Shown here: positions 45,205 through 55,090 of the stretch, piece by piece
Layout: each line of letters starts with the position of its first letter
How positions within the stretch are numbered: position 1 is the first letter of the stretch
From: Saccharibacillus qingshengii
GTDB taxonomy: Bacteria > Bacillota > Bacilli > Paenibacillales > Paenibacillaceae
Length of the DNA: 63,579 nt
Direction: 5' to 3'
Assembly: GCF_013185195.1 (NCBI RefSeq)
Contig: NZ_JAAZWC010000028.1
Span: 1 to 63,579, forward strand
Translations under genes and position numbers: made by a program
Notes under the pieces: model-generated
Told to the model about the DNA's origin: nothing
Databases searched by the model: none
The model's input: only the letters and a program-made list of their open reading frames with translations

Positions 45205-47091
45205 TTACCCCCGTGCCGCCGCTACCCGATTAACCTGTTCCAGGTAAACGAGCAGGATCGAAATATCGGCGGGCGTTACGCCGGAAATACGCGAAGCCTG
45301 TCCGATCGACAGCGGCCGAATCGCGGCCAGCTTCTGCTTCGCTTCCATCGCCAGACCGCGTACTTCTTCGTAGGCGAGGTCTTCCGGAAGCTTTTTCTTT
45401 TCCATTTTCTTCAAACGTTCCACGTGCGCCAGCTGCTTCTCGATGTAGCCGGCATATTTCACCTGAACTTCGACCTGGTCTTTCATCTCTTCGTCCAGCT
45501 CGATTTCGGTCGGTACGATCGGCGCGATCTCCGCATACGTCACTTCCGGACGGCGCAGGATGGTCAGCAGATCGGAGCCATTGTTGATTACGGCCGATCC
45601 GATCCGTTCCAGCATCGGGTTAACTTGATCCGGATGTACTTTCGTTTTGCGCAGACGTTCGATCTCCGCTTCAACCTTGGCTTTTTTATCAAGGAACGCT
45701 TCGTACCGTTCTTCTCCGATCAAGCCGATCTCGCGGCCGATTGGCGTCAGACGAAGATCCGCATTGTCGTGACGAAGCAGCAGCCGGTATTCGGCGCGCG
45801 AAGTCAGCAGCCGGTAAGGTTCGTTCGTCCCTTTCGTAACGAGGTCGTCGATCAGAACGCCGATGTACCCCTGCGAACGATCGAGCACGATAGCGTCAAG
45901 ACCCTGGGCTTTGCGCGCGGCGTTGATACCGGCCATGATCCCTTGTCCCGCCGCTTCTTCGTATCCCGACGTTCCGTTCAGCTGCCCGGCGGTAAACAGA
46001 CCCGGCAGCAGCTTCGTTTCGAGCGTCGGCCACAGCTGCGTCGGTACCATCGCGTCGTATTCGATCGCGTAGCCGTTGCGCATGATTTCGACTTTCTCCA
46101 TGCCGGCGATCGTACGCAGCATGCTCAGCTGGACGTCTTCCGGCAGGCTGGTCGACAGACCCTGGACGTAATACTCGGCCGTATTCTTGCCTTCCGGCTC
46201 CAAGAAGATCTGATGCTTCGATTTGTCGCTGAAGCGTACGACTTTGTCCTCGATGGACGGACAGTAGCGCGGACCGGTCCCTTCAATCAGACCCGAGAAC
46301 ATCGGCGCGCGGTACAGGTTGTCGTTGATGATCTGATGCGTTTCCGGCGACGTGTAGGTCAGCCAGCACGGCAGCTGCTGATTGGTCGACCCTTTTGTTT
46401 CGTAGGAGAAGAACTTCGGCTTGTCGTCGCCCGGCTGAATCTCGGTCTTCGAGAAGTCGATCGTATCCTTGTGCACGCGCGGCGGCGTTCCGGTCTTGAA
46501 GCGAACCAGATTGAATCCAAGCTCACGCAGATGCTCGGCCAAACGCACGGACGGCTGTTGGTTGTTCGGGCCGCTCTCGTACATCAGCTCGCCCATGATG
46601 ATCTTGCCGCGCAGGTACGTGCCGGTCGTCAGCACGACCGATTTGGCCGTATACCGCGTGCCCGTTTTGGTTACGACGCCCACGCACTTGCCGTCTTCGA
46701 CGATCAGTTCTTCGACCATCCCTTGGCGCATGGTGAGATTGCGTTCTTTTTCCATCGTTTCCTTCATCGTCTGCTGGTAATCGAATTTATCGGCCTGCGC
46801 GCGCAGCGCGTGAACGGCCGGACCTTTACCGGTATTAAGCATCCGCATCTGGATAAACGTCTTGTCGATATTGCGTCCCATTTCGCCGCCGAGCGCATCG
46901 ATTTCGCGCACGACATGGCCTTTGGCCGGGCCGCCGATCGACGGGTTGCAGGGCATGAAGGCTACCATATCAAGGTTGATGGTGACCATCAGCGTCTTGC
47001 AGCCCATCCGGGCTGCGGCAAGCGCCGATTCGACGCCGGCATGTCCGGCCCCTACGACGATTACATCAAATTCTCCGCCTGAGTATGTCAT
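45205..47091 (-). CDS. mnmG: tRNA uridine-34 5-carboxymethylaminomethyl modification enzyme MnmG (GidA)
   Basis: 628-aa FAD enzyme that with MnmE modifies wobble U34. FAD loop [17 protein letters not shown], GidA signatures [12 protein letters not shown] and [13 protein letters not shown], and the C-terminal helical domain are present. The start at 47091 follows AAGGAGGG; the longer frame adds 56 residues from a structured leader. A partial parS-like half site (45414-45424) lies in the gene. Confidence 0.97.
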   Translation of the reverse strand: MTYSGGEFDVIVVGAGHAGVESALAAARMGCKTLMVTINLDMVAFMPCNPSIGGPAKGHVVREIDALGGEMGRNIDKTFIQMRMLNTGKGPAVHALRAQADKFDYQQTMKETMEKERNLTMRQGMVEELIVEDGKCVGVVTKTGTRYTAKSVVLTTGTYLRGKIIMGELMYESGPNNQQPSVRLAEHLRELGFNLVRFKTGTPPRVHKDTIDFSKTEIQPGDDKPKFFSYETKGSTNQQLPCWLTYTSPETHQIINDNLYRAPMFSGLIEGTGPRYCPSIEDKVVRFSDKSKHQIFLEPEGKNTAEYYVQGLSTSLPEDVQLSMLRTIAGMEKVEIMRNGYAIEYDAMVPTQLWPTLETKLLPGLFTAGQLNGTSGYEEAAGQGIMAGINAARKAQGLDAIVLDRSQGYIGVLIDDLVTKGTNEPYRLLTSRAEYRLLLRHDNADLRLTPIGREIGLIGEERYEAFLDKKAKVEAEIERLRKTKVHPDQVNPMLERIGSAVINNGSDLLTILRRPEVTYAEIAPIVPTEIELDEEMKDQVEVQVKYAGYIEKQLAHVERLKKMEKKKLPEDLAYEEVRGLAMEAKQKLAAIRPLSIGQASRISGVTPADISILLVYLEQVNRVAAARG

Positions 47092-47148
47092 TGGTGTTTC
47101 CCTCCTTAAGGGGTGCTCGCACAACAGGCTGCGGGCGCAAAAAGTTCC

Positions 47149-47207
47149 TTCAATCGCTTCCTGCCTTCGGGATGCCTGATTGAATTGGGCAGGGAAGCAT
47201 CCCGAAG
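47149..47207 (-). other. Mutually exclusive hairpins in the mnmE-mnmG spacer
   Basis: Three overlapping pairings are possible: TTCAATC (47149-47155) with GATTGAA (47178-47184); GCTTCCTGCC (47156-47165) with GGCAGGGAAGC (47188-47198); and CTTCGGGATGC (47165-47175) with GCATCCCGAAG (47197-47207, a perfect 11-bp stem). The spacer is 226 bases, unusual between two coupled genes. It could be a leader with alternative folds or simply a compact imperfect repeat. Confidence 0.45.
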
Positions 47208-47317
47208 ACAGAGGCGAACGCTTCGCTTTTCCGGAATCTTGTTGCCCCTTCGCCTGCATGCTCGCATAAGTTAAAAACCGGCTTCACGGTAGTTGTAAAA
47301 GAAAAAGTGGCTTCGGC

Positions 47318-48694
47318 TTATTTGCCCAAACAAAACTGGGAGAAGATCTGATCGATCAAGGAGTCCTGGGCGGTATCGCCGACGATCTCGCCGAGCTGTT
47401 CCCAGGCCATCCGCACATCGATCTGGATCATGTCGATCGGCACGAACATCTGAGCCGCTTCGATCGCATCGTGCAGCGAACGCTTCGTCTGGTGCAGCAG
47501 CGCAATATGGCGTACGTTCGACACATAAGTCAGATCGGCGCTTTCGAGTTTGCCGGCGAAGAACAGGGAAGAAATGGCTTCTTCCAGACTGTCGATCCCT
47601 TCGCTGTCTTTAACGGTCATCGGCACAATCAGCTCTTCTTTGTAGAACCCGCGCACTTTTTCCGTCTCGATTTTTTGCGGCAGATCCATTTTGTTCAAAA
47701 TGACGATCGACTGTCGGCCGCTGATCTGTTCCATCAAACGTATTTCTTCGTCATCCAGTTCGTCGCCATGGCTGAGTACGAGCAGAATCAGGTCGGCTTC
47801 GTTCAGTGCGGTGCGCGAACGTTCGACCCCGATCCGTTCCACAACGTCCAGCGTCTCGCGGATTCCGGCGGTATCAAGCAGCTTGAGCGGGATATTGTTG
47901 ATGGTAATAAATTCTTCGATGACGTCGCGCGTCGTGCCCGGGATATCGGTCACGATCGCCCGGTTCTGACCGGACAGGGCATTGAGCAGCGAAGATTTGC
48001 CGACGTTTGGCCGTCCGACAATCGCCGTCGTGATACCTTCGCGCAGGATCTTGCCCTGGTTCGACGTCTTGAGCAGACGTTCGACTTCTTCCAGCACGGC
48101 CCCGCATTTTTCCTGGATAAACAGCGACGTCATGGATTCTACATCATGCTCCGGATAATCGATATTGACTTCGATATGCGCCAGCGTCTCGATCAGCGTC
48201 TGCCGCAGTTCCTGGATGCGGCGGGACAGATCGCCCTCCACCTGCTTGAATGCCACGGAAAAAGCTTTGTCCGATTTGGAACGAATCAAATCGATGACCC
48301 CTTCCGCCTGAGACAGATCGATCCGGCCGTTCAGGAAAGCGCGCTTCGTGAACTCGCCCGGTTCGGCCAGTCGGATCTTCTGCTTCAGTAGCAGTTCCAT
48401 GATGCGCCGGACCGAGACGACGCCGCCGTGCGCGCTGATCTCGACCACATCTTCCGTCGTGAACGACTTGGGCGCGAGCATCAAGGTCACCAGTACTTCT
48501 TCCAACTTTTCCTTTGTTTCGGGATCGACCATAAATCCGTAATGCACCGTATGCGTAGGCGCTTCGGTCAGTGGTTTGGCGCCGCGAAACAGCCGGCTGA
48601 CTTCCCCGACCGCTTCGGGACCGCTGACGCGGATAACGGCAATCCCGCCTTCGCCGACGGCTGTTGATATCGCTGCAATCGTATCGCTAATCAT
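47318..48694 (-). CDS. mnmE: tRNA modification GTPase MnmE (TrmE)
   Basis: 458 aa from [11 protein letters not shown] (GAGAGGG upstream). Formyl-THF-binding N-terminal domain (about 1-118), helical domain, and an inserted G domain with GRPNVGKSS near 225, [12 protein letters not shown] and NKMD. Ends in the catalytic CLGK motif (C near 455). Partner of MnmG in U34 modification. Confidence 0.97.
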   Translation of the reverse strand: MISDTIAAISTAVGEGGIAVIRVSGPEAVGEVSRLFRGAKPLTEAPTHTVHYGFMVDPETKEKLEEVLVTLMLAPKSFTTEDVVEISAHGGVVSVRRIMELLLKQKIRLAEPGEFTKRAFLNGRIDLSQAEGVIDLIRSKSDKAFSVAFKQVEGDLSRRIQELRQTLIETLAHIEVNIDYPEHDVESMTSLFIQEKCGAVLEEVERLLKTSNQGKILREGITTAIVGRPNVGKSSLLNALSGQNRAIVTDIPGTTRDVIEEFITINNIPLKLLDTAGIRETLDVVERIGVERSRTALNEADLILLVLSHGDELDDEEIRLMEQISGRQSIVILNKMDLPQKIETEKVRGFYKEELIVPMTVKDSEGIDSLEEAISSLFFAGKLESADLTYVSNVRHIALLHQTKRSLHDAIEAAQMFVPIDMIQIDVRMAWEQLGEIVGDTAQDSLIDQIFSQFCLGK

Positions 48695-48898
48695 CTGCTT
48701 GTCCCTCTCTTTCTCGGCCTGCCTTGCCGCACGCCCTATATACAAGAAGAAACGGACCCCTCCGCGCTCTTACACATCCCGGAAGTTCTGGGCATCCGTT
48801 TCTTTCACATTCAAATTTAATGCAGCGGCTCCCGAACGGCAGAGGGCCCTCTTCACCGTGAAGGCAAAGAGGGCGCCGTTCTGCCGGGAACTGCCGGC

Positions 48899-49798
48899 TT
48901 ATTTAAGCGTGATTACAACACGCCGGTTTGGTTCTTCGCCCCGGCTACCCGTCTCGACTTCGGGGTGGTTCTGCAGCCGTGCGTGAATGACTTTGCGCTC
49001 CTGCGGAGGCATAGGTTCCAGCACGACTTCCTTGCGCGAACGAACGACGCGCTCAGCCAGACGGTCCGCCAACTCTTCGAGCGTTTTGGCCCGGCGGCGG
49101 CGGAAATTTTCCGCATCCAGCGTAAGCCGGACAAAACGGTCCGAATCTTTGTTCGCTACCACGCTTGCGAGCAGCTGCAGCGCATCGAGCGTCTGGCCTC
49201 GGCGCCCAATCAGCATCCCCAGCTCGGGGCCGGAAATATCGAGCAGGCCGCCGTCGCGGTTCTTGCGAATATCGACTTCGACTTCAAGCCCCATGGACTG
49301 CGCAACGTCGCGAATAAACGCGGCGGCTTCTCCGTAACGATCTTCCGGTTTCGACTCGGACAAAACGGTCACTCCGTTCGCCGAATCTCCTTCGCCTGCC
49401 GTTCCCATAGGAGCCGGCGCGGCCGGATTCGGACGGGAACGCCGAGGCGCATGGGGATCCGCTTGACCCGGCGTGTTTGCATGGACCGGACCGGGAGCAG
49501 CCGGATTCGGACGCTCCCGACGCGGTACCTGTTCATCCCCCGGATGGCCGGGCCGTTCGCGTCGAGCCGTCTTTTCCGTTTGGGGAGAAGGTTCGGCTGC
49601 ATCTTCAAGGACGCGGTTCGATCGGATCAACGTGAGTTCGACTTTTGCCTTGCGGCTGCCGAACAGGCCCAAGAAACCTTTGGAAGGGTGCTCAAGCACA
49701 TTGACCTCGACACGATCTCTCGTTACACCAAGCTGTGCCAGCCCCTGTATTATGGCCTCGTCTACCGTTTTTCCCACAGCCGTCACTTTGCTCGTCAT
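48899..49798 (-). CDS. jag: Jag/KhpB RNA-binding protein (SpoIIIJ-associated)
   Basis: 299 aa: Jag_N (about 1-52; VTAVGKTVDEAIIQGLAQLG), a KH domain with GMLIGRRGQTLDALQ (near 198) and a C-terminal R3H domain with the RKVIHARLQNH sequence. Between Jag_N and KH is an insertion of about 80 residues rich in Pro, Arg and Asn, containing the repeat RPNPAAP twice. The gene follows yidC by 72 bases, the standard spoIIIJ-jag pair; KhpB binds RNA with KhpA and affects division. Confidence 0.93.
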   Translation of the reverse strand: MTSKVTAVGKTVDEAIIQGLAQLGVTRDRVEVNVLEHPSKGFLGLFGSRKAKVELTLIRSNRVLEDAAEPSPQTEKTARRERPGHPGDEQVPRRERPNPAAPGPVHANTPGQADPHAPRRSRPNPAAPAPMGTAGEGDSANGVTVLSESKPEDRYGEAAAFIRDVAQSMGLEVEVDIRKNRDGGLLDISGPELGMLIGRRGQTLDALQLLASVVANKDSDRFVRLTLDAENFRRRRAKTLEELADRLAERVVRSRKEVVLEPMPPQERKVIHARLQNHPEVETGSRGEEPNRRVVITLK

Positions 49799-49870
49799 CG
49801 AATCCGCGCCCCCTTGTGTTCACGCTTCGTCTTTTCACATGCCAGTCAGAACGGTTTTTCTATCTGAAAA

Positions 49871-50746
49871 TCAACGTTTTTTCTTTTTCTTTTTGCGGCT
49901 GGAGACCGGGCCTGCGCCCTTCGACAGACTTACGCCGCCACCCGAAGGTTTCGATCCGCCCTGCTGCGCGATAACGGCAGCTGCGGCTTTCGGGTCGTTG
50001 TTGCGGTACAGGAAGAAGTTCTGCACAATCGTGTACACGTTACTCATTGCCCAGTACAGCGGCAGAGCGGACGGAAACTGATAACCCATAAAGAAGATCA
50101 GGATCGGATATACAAACAGCATAAACTGCATCGGTCTCTGCTGCTGCGCCGGATTCTGACGCATCATCAGCCAGGTTTGCAGGAATGTCGTTGCCGCTGC
50201 GAACAGCGTGAGCGGAATATCGGGTTTACCCAGCTGCATCCACAAGAAGGAATGCTGTGCCAAATCGCTGTTATAGATGATAGCATTATACAAAGCGATA
50301 AAAATCGGCATCTGGATAATCAGAGGCAGACAGCCGGCAGCCGGATTTACCTTGTTCTCTTGGAACAGGCGCATCTGCTCCTGCTGCATACGCTGCGGAT
50401 CGTCTTTGAATTGTTCTTTCAGCTTTTGCATTTCCGGTTGGATCTTTTGCATCGCTTTGGAACTCTTGACCGACTTAATGGTCAGCGGCAGAATCAACGT
50501 ACGGACAATCAACACGAGCAGCAGGACGGCGAGGCCGTATTCGCCTCCGAACCATCTGGCGAACGTGTCGAGCGCCAGCGAGAACCAATACACCACGTTG
50601 CTGCGCCAGAAGCTTCCGCTGTTTCTCAAGTCTTCCGTCGTATGCAGCGCCGTATTCGTCGGCGTACAGCCCGCAAGAACGGCAATCAGCAGGACAGCGG
50701 CGATAACGAACAGCCATTTGCCTCTGCGTTTAAACAAATGAGACAC
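49871..50746 (-). CDS. yidC: Membrane protein insertase YidC (SpoIIIJ/OxaA)
   Basis: 291-aa lipoprotein-type insertase: lipobox LAGC (Cys 27), five membrane helices, the conserved Arg in the first hydrophobic groove helix (LIVRTLILPLTIKS), and a basic C-terminal tail ending in KKKKKKR. Inserts membrane proteins with or without SecYEG. Part of rpmH-rnpA-yidC-jag-mnmE. Confidence 0.95.
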   Translation of the reverse strand: MSHLFKRRGKWLFVIAAVLLIAVLAGCTPTNTALHTTEDLRNSGSFWRSNVVYWFSLALDTFARWFGGEYGLAVLLLVLIVRTLILPLTIKSVKSSKAMQKIQPEMQKLKEQFKDDPQRMQQEQMRLFQENKVNPAAGCLPLIIQMPIFIALYNAIIYNSDLAQHSFLWMQLGKPDIPLTLFAAATTFLQTWLMMRQNPAQQQRPMQFMLFVYPILIFFMGYQFPSALPLYWAMSNVYTIVQNFFLYRNNDPKAAAAVIAQQGGSKPSGGGVSLSKGAGPVSSRKKKKKKR

Positions 50747-50902
50747 TTGATAACCCCTCTCTTAACCTTCATGTTCCTGCACTCCCGTGAGGCTTCTTGC
50801 CGGATCGGACAAATTGTCGGCAGTTGTGAAAATCATACCATAATTAGCACGCTATTTGAAACGCAAAAAAGCGCTTCATTTGCGTATCCCCCAAACCGTC
50901 GT

Positions 50903-51253
50903 TCAACGGACTTTGCGCTTGATCAGCGAAGATTTGCGAAGCACATGCAGTACGCTCTTCTCCAGCTCTTTGTAGTCCAGATCCAGCGCGCCCTTGCGGA
51001 TAATAAACACAAGATCGACATGATCGACGATTTCGTCGGCATGCTGCCTGACAATTTCTTTCATCAAACGGCGCATCCGGTTGCGGACAACCGCATTGCC
51101 CACTTTTTTGCTGACCGACACGCCCATGCGAAAACGCTCGACGTCCCGTTTATGGAACCAGTACAAGACCAGCTGCCGGTTCGCGAAAGACTTGCCGTGA
51201 CGGTATACGCGAGTAAACTCGGCCCGGTTCCGTAATCGTAGCTTTTTTTGCAC
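50903..51253 (-). CDS. rnpA: Ribonuclease P protein component
   Basis: 116 aa. The RNR motif region KKVGNAVVRNRMRRLMKE and the N-terminal RLRNRAEFTRVYRHGKS are diagnostic. Supports the RNase P ribozyme in 5' maturation of tRNA. Between rpmH and yidC. Confidence 0.97.
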   Translation of the reverse strand: MQKKLRLRNRAEFTRVYRHGKSFANRQLVLYWFHKRDVERFRMGVSVSKKVGNAVVRNRMRRLMKEIVRQHADEIVDHVDLVFIIRKGALDLDYKELEKSVLHVLRKSSLIKRKVR

Positions 51254-51280
51254 TTTTCCTCGCGTCCCCTTTGTTTTAAG

Positions 51281-51308
51281 AAAAAAAAGACCACCTCCAG
51301 GTGGTCTT
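51281..51308 (-). terminator. Hairpin between rpmH and rnpA
   Basis: AAGACCACCT pairs perfectly with AGGTGGTCTT around two bases, followed on the minus strand by a run of T. It probably attenuates rnpA relative to rpmH. Confidence 0.75.
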
Positions 51309-51325
51309 CGCTCATGTGCCTGAAC

Positions 51326-51460
51326 TTACGCGCTCAGCACTTTTCTGCCTTTGAGACGACGAGCAGCCAGCACCTTGCGGCCGTTTTTCGTGCTCATTCT
51401 TTTACGGAATCCGTGCACCTTTTTGCGCTTTCTGGTGTTTGGTTTGAAAGTAGGACCCAT
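51326..51460 (-). CDS. rpmH: 50S ribosomal protein bL34
   Basis: 44 aa, very basic (starts [21 protein letters not shown]), the standard first gene left of dnaA. AAGGAGGTG precedes the ATG. It was too short for the usual length cut-offs. Confidence 0.97.
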   Translation of the reverse strand: MGPTFKPNTRKRKKVHGFRKRMSTKNGRKVLAARRLKGRKVLSA

Positions 51461-51562
51461 TACAATAGCACCTCCTTTTACGGTAGTACAGGTTTTGCAA
51501 AATCGCTAAACCAATATAGTTTCACACATTCGTTCTTCTTCTCGCAGAACATGCCTTTTATC

Positions 51563-51591
51563 ATTTAATCATGCGTTTCCAGCAAAGTCAA
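51563..51591 (-). promoter_or_regulatory. Sigma-A promoter of rpmH
   Basis: Minus strand: TTGACT (51586-51591), 17-base spacer, TTAAAT (51563-51568), about 100 bases before rpmH. Confidence 0.7.
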
Positions 51592-52157
51592 GTCATCTTC
51601 TTGCGATACCTTCCTCTTTTTTTTAGAAGAAAACAGGTCCGAAAAACCTCTATATAAGGTAGGGAAAATTTCGTCGGCACTCCAAGCAGGCAAGCAATCT
51701 TCGCGTTATGTTCATTTTAACGGCTGGAAATCGTAAGCTGCTGCCTCCACTTCTCCCTCTTTTCGGCGTATTGTTCGTTACCTGGCCTTACTAGACGAGT
51801 CGTTCTCCTTCTCCATACTCCCTCTTTGGCTTCCGGATCCGTGCCTTCCTCGGAACCTTCTTTTCGCTCCCCCTCTTTCGTCGCCTGCTTCCTTTTTCAT
51901 GATTTGGGCTATTCGCGGTCTTTTTGCGGCCCCAAAGTTATCCACAGACGCTCATCCCGTTCCTGTCCAAGCTTCCTGTCCGGAATGACGTTTTTGCGTA
52001 ATCGACTTTTCCACCGTATTGCCTTTTGGCCTGTGTATAGTTTTGGGCAACCGATTTATGCACAGGCGAATTCTGAACACGTTATGAACAATATCTTGTG
52101 GTGTGGATATCTATTATGCACAAGGTATTGGTATTGTGGATAATATAACGCCAAACG

Positions 52158-52186
52158 TTGAAATGAACGGCTTCTTTTGCTATGAT
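52158..52186 (+). promoter_or_regulatory. Sigma-A promoter of dnaA
   Basis: TTGAAA (52158-52163), 17-base spacer, TATGAT (52181-52186). It lies among the DnaA boxes, fitting DnaA autoregulation. Confidence 0.65.
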
Positions 52187-52399
52187 TAGATTACTTTTCG
52201 GTGTGAATATCCGGTTTTAGCCTCTATATTATCAACAGTCTGTGGATAAAGTTGTGAACAAGTCAATTTATCCTTCTTTTTTTGTTCCCATAATTCTTGG
52301 CAGTGGGGATAACCTCTCTCGGCTTTCCTTATTTCCGACTACTTTCGGCGGATGCTCCGGCTTAAGCCACATCGTACGATTTCAAAGGAGTGACAGTTT

Positions 52400-53755
52400 G
52401 TGGACAGCCATACCGCTCAATTGTGGCAACAAATTCTATCGATCATCCAAACCAAGCTGAGCAAACCGAGCTTCGACACCTGGTTCAAGGCAACCGAAGT
52501 CATTCAGCTCACCCAGGGCGCGCTGACCGTATCTGCGCCCACCACATTCGCTGTGGAATGGCTGGAAAGCCGCTATACCAAACTTGTCGCACAGGTAGCT
52601 TTCGATGTGCTTGGACGCAATGTCACGGTGAGATTTGTGATCGAGGAACCCGGACATGAAGAAGAGTCTCTGCAGAAGCAATCGACTCCGCCGCCAACGC
52701 CGGTCCAGGTCAGCGTCGAGGCGAATACGAACATGTTGAATCCGAAATACACATTCGACACGTTCGTCATCGGCTCGGGCAACCGTTTTGCCCATGCCGC
52801 ATCGCTCGCCGTCGCCGAGGCGCCGGCAAAAGCCTATAATCCGCTCTTTCTCTATGGGGGCGTCGGGCTTGGAAAAACGCACTTGATGCATGCGATCGGC
52901 CATTACATTTTGCAGCACAATCCCAGCAGCCGTGTGGTGTACATTTCTTCGGAGAAGTTTACGAACGAGTTCATCAACTCGATTCGCGACAATCGCGGGG
53001 AAAGTTTCCGGAACAAATACCGGAATATCGATATCCTGCTGATCGACGACATTCAATTTATCGCCGGCAAAGAATCGACGCAGGAGGAGTTCTTTCATAC
53101 CTTCAACGCTCTGCACGAAGAGAGCAAACAGATCATCATTTCCAGTGACCGGCCTCCGAAAGAGATTCCGACCCTGGAAGAACGCCTGCGTTCAAGGTTC
53201 GAGTGGGGGTTGATCACCGACATCCAGCCGCCGGATCTCGAGACGCGGATTGCGATTTTGCGAAAAAAAGCACGTGCGGAGAAGTTGGATGTACCGAATG
53301 AAGCGATGATGTACATTGCGAATCAGATCGATACGAATATCCGGGAGCTCGAAGGCGCCCTGATCCGTGTCGTGGCCTACTCTTCCCTGACCAATCAGGA
53401 CGTAACCGCGCATCTGGCGGCCGAAGCTCTGAAAGACATTATCCCGTCCAGCCGTCCGCGGATCATCACGATTCAGGATATCCAGCAGCGGGTCGGCGAA
53501 TACTACAATTTAAAAATGGAAGATTTCAAAGCGAGAAAACGGACCAAAGCGATCGCGTTTCCGCGTCAGGTGGCTATGTATCTGTCACGCGAACTGACCG
53601 ATTATTCGCTGCCGAAGATCGGCGAAGCATTCGGCGGACGCGACCATACGACCGTGATCCATGCGCACGAGAAAATCTCCCAGTCGTTGAAGATCGATCA
53701 GGAGCTGACGAAAGTTGTCCACAGCCTGACCGAAAAAATCAAAAATCCGTCCTGA
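52400..53755 (+). CDS. dnaA: Chromosomal replication initiator DnaA
   Basis: 451 aa from a GTG start (AAGGAG 9 bases upstream). Domain I (about 1-85), a linker rich in Thr/Pro/Gln, AAA+ domain III with [13 protein letters not shown] near 152 and [11 protein letters not shown], and domain IV with the box-recognition motif [15 protein letters not shown]. Binds the DnaA boxes on either side of the gene to open oriC. Confidence 0.98.
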   Translation: MDSHTAQLWQQILSIIQTKLSKPSFDTWFKATEVIQLTQGALTVSAPTTFAVEWLESRYTKLVAQVAFDVLGRNVTVRFVIEEPGHEEESLQKQSTPPPTPVQVSVEANTNMLNPKYTFDTFVIGSGNRFAHAASLAVAEAPAKAYNPLFLYGGVGLGKTHLMHAIGHYILQHNPSSRVVYISSEKFTNEFINSIRDNRGESFRNKYRNIDILLIDDIQFIAGKESTQEEFFHTFNALHEESKQIIISSDRPPKEIPTLEERLRSRFEWGLITDIQPPDLETRIAILRKKARAEKLDVPNEAMMYIANQIDTNIRELEGALIRVVAYSSLTNQDVTAHLAAEALKDIIPSSRPRIITIQDIQQRVGEYYNLKMEDFKARKRTKAIAFPRQVAMYLSRELTDYSLPKIGEAFGGRDHTTVIHAHEKISQSLKIDQELTKVVHSLTEKIKNPS

Positions 53756-53779
53756 ATAAGCGAAAAGCCTATGCACAAC

Positions 53780-53905
53780 TTATACACATGTGGATAGGCT
53801 TCGTTTGTTATGTTTTCCGGGCTCTTTCACAGGTTATCCACATATTCAGTGCCCCTACTACTTTTACTATAAAGATCTTAAAGAATATATTATCTATTAC
53901 AGGAG
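53780..53905 (+). other. oriC right part: DnaA boxes, DnaA-trios and unwinding region
   Basis: DnaA boxes TTATACACA (53780-53788), an inverted near match (53789-53797) and TTATCCACA (53834-53842). The last is followed by a GC-rich step (CAGTGCCCC) and then CTACTACTTTTACTATAA (53855-53872), the plus-strand form of DnaA-trio repeats, leading into an AT-rich unwinding stretch up to 53905. This is the basal unwinding arrangement known from Bacillus subtilis between dnaA and dnaN. Confidence 0.85.
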
Positions 53906-53912
53906 TGACGAG

Positions 53913-55055
53913 ATGAAGATCAGCATTTCCAAATCCCACCTCAGCGAGGCTATCCAACACGTATCGAAAGCCATTTCCAGCCGGACGACCATTCCGATCC
54001 TCGGCGGTATCAAATTCGATGTGGCCTATCACGGGGTTACCCTGACAGCCAGCGACACCGATATTTCTATTCAGGCTTTTATTCCGGCGGAACAAGACAA
54101 CAAATCGGTGGTCACCGTGGAGAAAGTCGGCAGCGTTGTGCTTCCGGCCAAATTTTTCGTGGAAATTATCAAAAAGCTGCCGACCGCTGAGATCGAAATG
54201 GAAGTGGGAAGCGGCTTTCAGACCTTTATCCGCGCAGGCGCAACGGACATTCAGCTCGTAGGTCTGGATCCCGAAGAATTCCCGGTGCTGCCGAGCATTG
54301 AAGAAAACCGCGTCCTGTCCGTTCCCGGCGATCTGCTGCGGCATATGATCCGTCAAACGGTATTCTCCATTTCGACCCAGGAGACGACTCCGATCTTGAC
54401 CGGCGTGATGTGGAGCCTCAAAGACGGCCAGCTTAAATTCGTCGCTACCGACCGCCACCGCCTGGCCACCCGGACGGTCCGCCTTGAAGGCACGGAAGAT
54501 CTGGAATTCAACAACGTCGTCATTTCCGGCAAAACGCTGAACGAACTGGGCAAAATCATTCCCGACCAGAATACGCTTGTGGATATCGTCGTCGCCGACA
54601 ATCAGGTCCTGTTCAAAGTCGACCGCGTCCTGTTCTATTCGCGGATTCTCGACGGTCTGTATCCGGATACGTCGAAGATCATCCCTTCTAGCCACAAGAC
54701 GCGTCTGCTGCTCGACACCAAAAACCTGAGCGAGTCGATCGACCGCGCTTATCTGCTCTCCCGCGAAGAAAAGACGAATATCGTCCGGATGCAGACGCTC
54801 GAAGCGGGCGGCATCGAGATTTCGTCCAGCTCGACGGAACTCGGACGCGTACAGGAAGAAATTCAATTGGCCGAGTTCGAAGGCGAACAGCTCCGGTTGT
54901 CGTTCAACTCGAAATATATGCTCGATGTACTCAAAGTCATCGAAAGCGAGCAGCTGACGATCCGGTTCACCGGCGTCATGAGCCCGATCATTATCGAACC
55001 GACCGACGACAGCAACAGCCTGTACATCATCCTCCCTTACCGGACAACCAACTAA
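53913..55055 (+). CDS. dnaN: DNA polymerase III beta sliding clamp
   Basis: 380 aa from MKISISKSHL (AGGAGTGACG upstream); three beta-clamp domains. It ends with the conserved SPIIIEP and VLPYRT-like (ILPYRTTN) motifs. The longer frame would translate the origin unwinding region and is rejected. Confidence 0.97.
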   Translation: MKISISKSHLSEAIQHVSKAISSRTTIPILGGIKFDVAYHGVTLTASDTDISIQAFIPAEQDNKSVVTVEKVGSVVLPAKFFVEIIKKLPTAEIEMEVGSGFQTFIRAGATDIQLVGLDPEEFPVLPSIEENRVLSVPGDLLRHMIRQTVFSISTQETTPILTGVMWSLKDGQLKFVATDRHRLATRTVRLEGTEDLEFNNVVISGKTLNELGKIIPDQNTLVDIVVADNQVLFKVDRVLFYSRILDGLYPDTSKIIPSSHKTRLLLDTKNLSESIDRAYLLSREEKTNIVRMQTLEAGGIEISSSSTELGRVQEEIQLAEFEGEQLRLSFNSKYMLDVLKVIESEQLTIRFTGVMSPIIIEPTDDSNSLYIILPYRTTN

Positions 55056-55090
55056 ATTTTTAAAAATATAGAAACCCAGTTCTAGAGAAA

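Larger units (their letters stand above)
51461..52399. other. oriC left part: rpmH-dnaA intergenic region with DnaA boxes
   Basis: 939 bases without a gene. DnaA boxes (TTATNCACA): 51938-51946, 52056-52064 and 52114-52122 on plus; 52135-52143 and 52241-52249 (TGTGGATAA) on minus; near matches at 52082-52090 and 52102-52110. This is the incA/incB-like cluster upstream of dnaA in the bipartite origins of Bacilli. 51600-51930 is pyrimidine-rich on the plus strand and shows no further site. Confidence 0.85.

Noticed and set aside
47092-47317. T-box riboswitch upstream of mnmG
   Set aside because: No T-box sequence (UGGN' pairing region), specifier loop or terminator/antiterminator pair with a T-run is visible.
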